Part shown: positions 6,402 to 9,457 of the stretch, piece by piece
Numbering within the stretch: the first letter of the stretch is position 1
Layout of the letters: every line of letters starts with the position of its first letter
DNA from: Acidimicrobiia bacterium
GTDB lineage: Bacteria > Actinomycetota > Acidimicrobiia > IMCC26256 > PALSA-555
DNA length: 9,457 nucleotides
Direction of reading: 5' to 3'
NCBI GenBank assembly: GCA_022865365.1
Contig: JALHSW010000530.1
Span: forward strand, 1 to 9,457
Translations under genes and position numbers: made by a program
The notes under the pieces: model-generated
Database searches by the model: none
What the model was told of the DNA's origin: nothing
Seen by the model: only the letters and a program-made list of their open reading frames with translations

Positions 6402-6430
6402 ACCCCCCAGTCGTGTTCCTCAGGGGGGGT
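6402..6430 (-). promoter_or_regulatory. Hairpin over the zinc-ribbon ribosome-binding site
   Basis: On the transcript, ACCCCCC (6430-6424) pairs perfectly with GGGGGGU (6408-6402) across a 15-nt loop. The 3' arm is the only Shine-Dalgarno-like sequence before ATG 6396, ending 5 nt from the start. The stem could hide the ribosome site, or act as a weak terminator for the CPBP gene, although no U-tract follows. Confidence 0.35.
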
Positions 6431-6472
6431 AACGGCACCGGCGAACGGGTCCTTGAGCCCGGGAGTCACCCC

Positions 6473-6511
6473 GACCAGGAGGCCCCGGATCAGGAGGCTC
6501 CGGATCAGGAG
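6473..6511. repeat. 15-bp tandem repeat at the end of the CPBP protease gene
   Basis: GACCAGGAGGCCCCG (6473-6487) and GATCAGGAGGCTCCG (6488-6502) are followed by a partial copy GATCAGGAG (6503-6511). The unit is five codons long, and the partial copy contains the CPBP stop codon (6505-6507). In the same frame the next unit supplies another TGA, so the stop has been duplicated. Two base differences separate the two full copies. Confidence 0.75.
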
Positions 6512-7254
6512 ATGATCAGGATCGACGCGAGGAAGTTGAAGCCCATGTGGAGCATGACCGACTGGGAGAGGTTGCCGGTCTTCATCGCTCGCCATCCGCT
6601 CACCAGCCCGAGCAGGAGGAAGGCCGGCACGTAGTAGTAGGTGTCGGGGTCGCCGATCACGTGAACGAGGGCGAAGATCAAGGCCGAGGCGAACACGGCC
6701 CGAGCCGGGTTCGTGCGCCGCACCAAGCCGCGCAGCAGCACCCCTCGGAAGAGCAGCTCTTCGGCCACGGGCGCGAGCAGCACGACACCGAGCGCGAACA
6801 GGGGCACTTCGATCCCGTTGGCGTTCTCGAACTGACGGACCACCTCCTGGGAGGAGCCGTTGAGATCGGCCAGCTCGGTGATGGGCAACAGCATCCAACC
6901 CGCCACGAGCGAGAGCCCCAGGCCCGCCGCGATCCAGGCCAGGTCGCGGGCCCGGACGCTCAGGCCGAAGTCCGCCCATAGGCTCCCCCGCCCCTTGCTT
7001 CGGGCGATGAGCGCGAGCGTCCCGATGATTCCCAGGTTCTGGGCGACGAGCCCCAGGATCAGCGCCGGTACCTCGAGATCCTCGGGGATCCCGCTCTCGG
7101 GGACGTGGGCGCGTGATGCCGCCACGATCGCGATCGGGACGACGGCCAACAGCGCGCACACGACGCCCACGATCCATGCGATCAGCGCGTCGGGCAGCCC
7201 CCACCGGAGCGCCGTCACCGGTGCGGGCGTCGGTCCGACCGGGTGCGCCTCCAT
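6505..7254 (-). CDS. CPBP family intramembrane glutamic protease (CAAX/Abi type)
   Basis: Members of this family cleave substrates inside the membrane, or act in prenyl-protein processing, bacteriocin immunity and signalling. The protein has 249 residues with about seven hydrophobic segments (about 22-46, 62-84, 104-124, 150-166, 183-200, 207-220 and 236-248). The family motifs are present in order: EELLFRG with Glu165, Glu166 and Arg170, FALVHVIG with His198, and HMGFNFLA with His236 and Asn240. ATG at 7254 is preferred; it has no Shine-Dalgarno, but TACCGT lies 6 nt upstream, which would fit a leaderless transcript. GTG at 7278 (8 codons longer) is the alternative. The open frame continues to 7473, but that extension overlaps ftsH on the other strand. 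The gene diverges from ftsH and lies 108 nt upstream of the zinc-ribbon gene. The substrate is unknown. Confidence 0.9.
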   Translation of the reverse strand: MEAHPVGPTPAPVTALRWGLPDALIAWIVGVVCALLAVVPIAIVAASRAHVPESGIPEDLEVPALILGLVAQNLGIIGTLALIARSKGRGSLWADFGLSVRARDLAWIAAGLGLSLVAGWMLLPITELADLNGSSQEVVRQFENANGIEVPLFALGVVLLAPVAEELLFRGVLLRGLVRRTNPARAVFASALIFALVHVIGDPDTYYYVPAFLLLGLVSGWRAMKTGNLSQSVMLHMGFNFLASILIIS

Positions 7255-7376
7255 GAGTTCACGGTAGCGGTGGGTCACCGTCGGTTCGTGCCCCGAGGTC
7301 ACCCCGGAGGAATCAGCGCCGTACGATGGGAGTTCCGGAGAACGACCCGACTCTCCGAAACTCAACTGGAGCCACC
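7255..7376. promoter_or_regulatory. Divergent control region between the CPBP protease gene and ftsH
   Basis: This 122-bp gap must hold promoters for both directions. On the plus strand TACGAT (7322-7327) fits a TANNNT -10 and would start the ftsH transcript near 7334; no convincing -35 is seen. On the minus strand TACCGT (7265-7260) would start transcription at or next to the CPBP ATG. Two identical GGTCACC sites (7273-7279 and 7297-7303), each fitting the palindrome GGTNACC, lie 24 bp apart centre to centre. A hairpin, CGGAGA/TCTCCG (7336-7341 with 7352-7357) extended by GTT/AAC past one mismatch, lies before the ftsH ribosome site GGAG (7368-7371). Confidence 0.45.
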
Positions 7377-9422
7377 ATGAGCCGCCCCCCGTCCGAGATG
7401 CCGCCGGGTCGCCCCGCGCGCGGACCCGAGCGCAAGCCCGGCGATGGCCGCCCCACGCCCCCGTCGGGACCACCGTCGTGGACGCGGGTGTTGCCCTGGT
7501 TGCTCATCCTGGCGCTCGTCGGCGTGTTCGCCCTCACCAACATCTTCTCGATGGACAGCAGCTCGTCGAAGGAGCTCACGTACTCACAGTTCATCGACGC
7601 CACGACCAGGGGCAACGTCAAGAAGGTCGACTACGACCCCGACACCGGCAAGCTCACCGGCAAGTTCAAGGCCGAGCGCGGCGGCACCAAGGACTTCACG
7701 TCAGAGGGTCCGACCAACGACCTCCCCGACCAGGACCTCAAGCTGCTCAAGGAGAAGGGCGTCGACCTCAACTACAAGCGCGAGGGATCGAACTTCCTTC
7801 TCGACCTCATCCCCCTGCTGCTGCCGGCGTTGCTCATCATCGGCTTCTTCGTATGGATGAGCCGTCGCGCGCAGGGCCAGATGGGCGCGGTCATGAACAT
7901 CGGCCGCAGCCGGGCGAAGGTCTACAACACCGAGAAGCCCAAGACGACGTTCGACGATGTCGCGGGCTACGGGAACGTGAAGGCCGAGATCGCCGAGGTC
8001 GTCGACTTCCTCAAGCACCCGGCGAAGTTCAAGGAGATCGGCGCGCGCATCCCCAAGGGCGTGCTGCTCGTCGGTCCCCCGGGTAGCGGGAAGACGCTCA
8101 TCGCCCGAGCGGTCGCCGGTGAGGCCGGTGTGCCGTTCATCTCCGTCACGGGCTCCGACTTCATGGAGATGTTCGTCGGCGTCGGCGCGGCGCGGGTACG
8201 CGACCTGTTCCAGACGGCGAAGAAGCAGGCGCCGGCGATCATCTTCGTCGACGAGATCGACTCGATCGGGCGAAAGCGCGGCGCGGGTCTGGGCGGTGGC
8301 CACGACGAGCGCGAGCAGACGCTCAACCAGATGCTCGCGGAGATGGACGGCTTCGAGGCGACCGAGGGCATCGTGATGATGGCCGCGACGAACCGACCCG
8401 ACGTGCTCGACACCGCGCTGCTGCGGCCCGGACGCTTCGACCGTCAGGTCGTCGTGCCGCTCCCCACCCAGGAGGAGCGCACGCAGATCCTGCGCGTGCA
8501 CATGAAGGACAAGAAGATGTCGCCCGACGTCGACGTGAGCCTCGTCGCGCGCGGGACTCCGGGCATGTCGGGTGCCGATCTCTCCAACCTCGTGAACGAA
8601 GCCGCACTCCATGCAGTGCGCCGCGGATCGGCGGTCGTCGAGGGCGAGGACTTCGAGGCAGCCCGCGATCGCGTGCTCATGGGCCTCAAGCGCGACTCGA
8701 TGGCCATCAACGACGAGGAGAAGGAGGTCATCGCGTACCACGAGGGTGGTCACGCGGTGCTCGCCTACGTGCTCGATCACGCCGATCCGGTGCACAAGGT
8801 CACGATCCTGGCCAGCGGGATGGCGCTCGGCGTCACGCACCAGCTCCCCGAGGAGGAGCGTCACATCTACAAGCGCGAGTACATCGCAGACTCGATCGTC
8901 GTCGCGCTCGGCGGGCGCATCTCCGAGGAGCTCGTGTTCGGTCACGTGTCGACGGGTGCACAGAACGACCTCGTGCGCATCACCGAGCTGGGTCGCAAGA
9001 TGGTGCGTGAGTGGGGGATGTCGGAGCGCATCGGTCCGATGGCATGGGGCTCGCAAGGCGCGGTGTTCCTCGGCGAAGACCTCATGCACACCCGCGACTA
9101 CTCCGACGAGACAGCACGGGTGATCGACGAGGAGGTCGAGCGCATCCTTCGCCAGGAGGAGAGCCGCGCTCGCCGCATCCTGCGGGTGCATCGGCGCGGA
9201 CTCGACGCCGTCGCCCAGGCGCTCCTGGTGCGCGAGACCCTCGACGGCGCCGAGGTTTCGCTCCTCGTCGACGAGGCGATGGGACGCAAGGCCGGCGGCT
9301 ACCGCAAGGTGCGCCGCGCCGACGGCACCATCATGGAGGTCAGGCCGCCGGAACCCAACGGTGGGCGCAAGCCGCGCAAGACGGCCGGTACCACCAAGCG
9401 CGCGAGTCGTAGCCGCAGCTGA
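7377..9422 (+). CDS. ftsH: ATP-dependent zinc metalloprotease FtsH
   Basis: FtsH is a membrane-anchored hexameric AAA+ protease that extracts and degrades damaged membrane proteins and some regulators. The protein has 681 residues and is complete. A Pro/Arg-rich cytoplasmic start (1-36) precedes membrane segment 1 (about 38-56), an external domain (about 57-138) and membrane segment 2 (about 139-160). The AAA+ module shows Walker A GPPGSGKT (233-240), pore loop MFVG (265-268), Walker B IIFVDEID (289-295 region), and the second region of homology with ATNRPD and arginine fingers in LLRPGRFDR. The zinc site is HEGGH (455-459) with Asp531 (GAQND) as likely third ligand. The usual family motifs are GPPGTGKT and HEAGH, so two neutral-looking substitutions are present. 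A basic tail ends the protein. ATG 7377 is chosen because GGAG lies five bases upstream; an in-frame start at 7326 has no ribosome site. Confidence 0.98.
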   Translation: MSRPPSEMPPGRPARGPERKPGDGRPTPPSGPPSWTRVLPWLLILALVGVFALTNIFSMDSSSSKELTYSQFIDATTRGNVKKVDYDPDTGKLTGKFKAERGGTKDFTSEGPTNDLPDQDLKLLKEKGVDLNYKREGSNFLLDLIPLLLPALLIIGFFVWMSRRAQGQMGAVMNIGRSRAKVYNTEKPKTTFDDVAGYGNVKAEIAEVVDFLKHPAKFKEIGARIPKGVLLVGPPGSGKTLIARAVAGEAGVPFISVTGSDFMEMFVGVGAARVRDLFQTAKKQAPAIIFVDEIDSIGRKRGAGLGGGHDEREQTLNQMLAEMDGFEATEGIVMMAATNRPDVLDTALLRPGRFDRQVVVPLPTQEERTQILRVHMKDKKMSPDVDVSLVARGTPGMSGADLSNLVNEAALHAVRRGSAVVEGEDFEAARDRVLMGLKRDSMAINDEEKEVIAYHEGGHAVLAYVLDHADPVHKVTILASGMALGVTHQLPEEERHIYKREYIADSIVVALGGRISEELVFGHVSTGAQNDLVRITELGRKMVREWGMSERIGPMAWGSQGAVFLGEDLMHTRDYSDETARVIDEEVERILRQEESRARRILRVHRRGLDAVAQALLVRETLDGAEVSLLVDEAMGRKAGGYRKVRRADGTIMEVRPPEPNGGRKPRKTAGTTKRASRSRS

Positions 9423-9435
9423 GCAAGTCCGAGAT

Positions 9436-9451
9436 CTCCGAGACCTCGGAG
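9436..9451 (+). terminator. Stem-loop after ftsH
   Basis: CTCCGA (9436-9441) pairs with TCGGAG (9446-9451) across GACC, starting 13 nt after the ftsH stop. The position fits a terminator, but only six bases follow before the window ends, so a T-tract can be neither seen nor excluded. Confidence 0.35.
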
Positions 9452-9457
9452 CGCTAG

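Noticed and set aside
7331..7344. LexA-like site before ftsH
   Set aside because: The bases read GTTC-N4-GAAC, the inverse of the actinobacterial GAAC-N4-GTTC LexA box.
7701..9191. 496-codon open frame antisense to ftsH
   Set aside because: It is a mirror of ftsH codon positions in GC-rich DNA. The translation is low-complexity and His/Arg/Asp-rich, with no recognisable domain, while ftsH is unambiguous.

Overview
The window is a GC-rich stretch of bacterial chromosome. Its codon use, frequent GTG starts and gene order point to Actinomycetota, possibly an Acidimicrobiia-like lineage; that placement is an inference from protein character, not a computed result. No mobile element, rRNA, tRNA or CRISPR array was seen.

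Most of the window (1-7254) is a run of minus-strand genes. In transcription order they are: a CPBP/CAAX-type intramembrane protease (7254-6505), a 55-residue zinc-ribbon protein (6396-6229), an 845-residue GT-C/YfhO-like membrane protein (6105-3568), a phosphomannomutase/phosphoglucomutase ManB (3578-2211), a Trm112-family protein (2188-1952), a SIS-domain bifunctional phosphoglucose/phosphomannose isomerase (1751-705), and the N-terminal third of S-adenosylhomocysteinase AhcY, which runs off the left edge (473-1). On the plus strand a complete FtsH protease (7377-9422) diverges from the CPBP gene across a short shared control region.

The middle genes form a coherent unit. The isomerase converts fructose-6-P to mannose-6-P, ManB converts mannose-6-P to mannose-1-P, and the large membrane protein is a plausible user of a lipid-linked sugar on the outer face of the membrane. 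The zinc-ribbon and Trm112 proteins are small partners in the same operon. AhcY follows after a strong inverted repeat and probably has its own promoter and a structured leader.

Two non-coding structures stand out. First, the Trm112-isomerase junction holds a 64-bp tandem repeat (three full copies plus a partial fourth). Each copy carries a Shine-Dalgarno and a GTG start. Because 64 is not a multiple of 3, this creates a ladder of three overlapping 24-codon reading frames, each ending within the first codons of the next and the last ending inside the start of the isomerase gene. This resembles the arrangement known from mycobacterial MIRU elements. Second, the ahcY leader can fold into a three-way junction whose closing helix pairs the ahcY Shine-Dalgarno with a perfect 7-nt complement about 50 nt upstream, a good candidate for a regulatory RNA.

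Smaller signals include a 17-bp perfect inverted repeat after the isomerase gene, a 15-bp tandem repeat that duplicates the CPBP stop codon, a hairpin over the zinc-ribbon ribosome site, and paired GGTNACC sites between the CPBP and ftsH genes.
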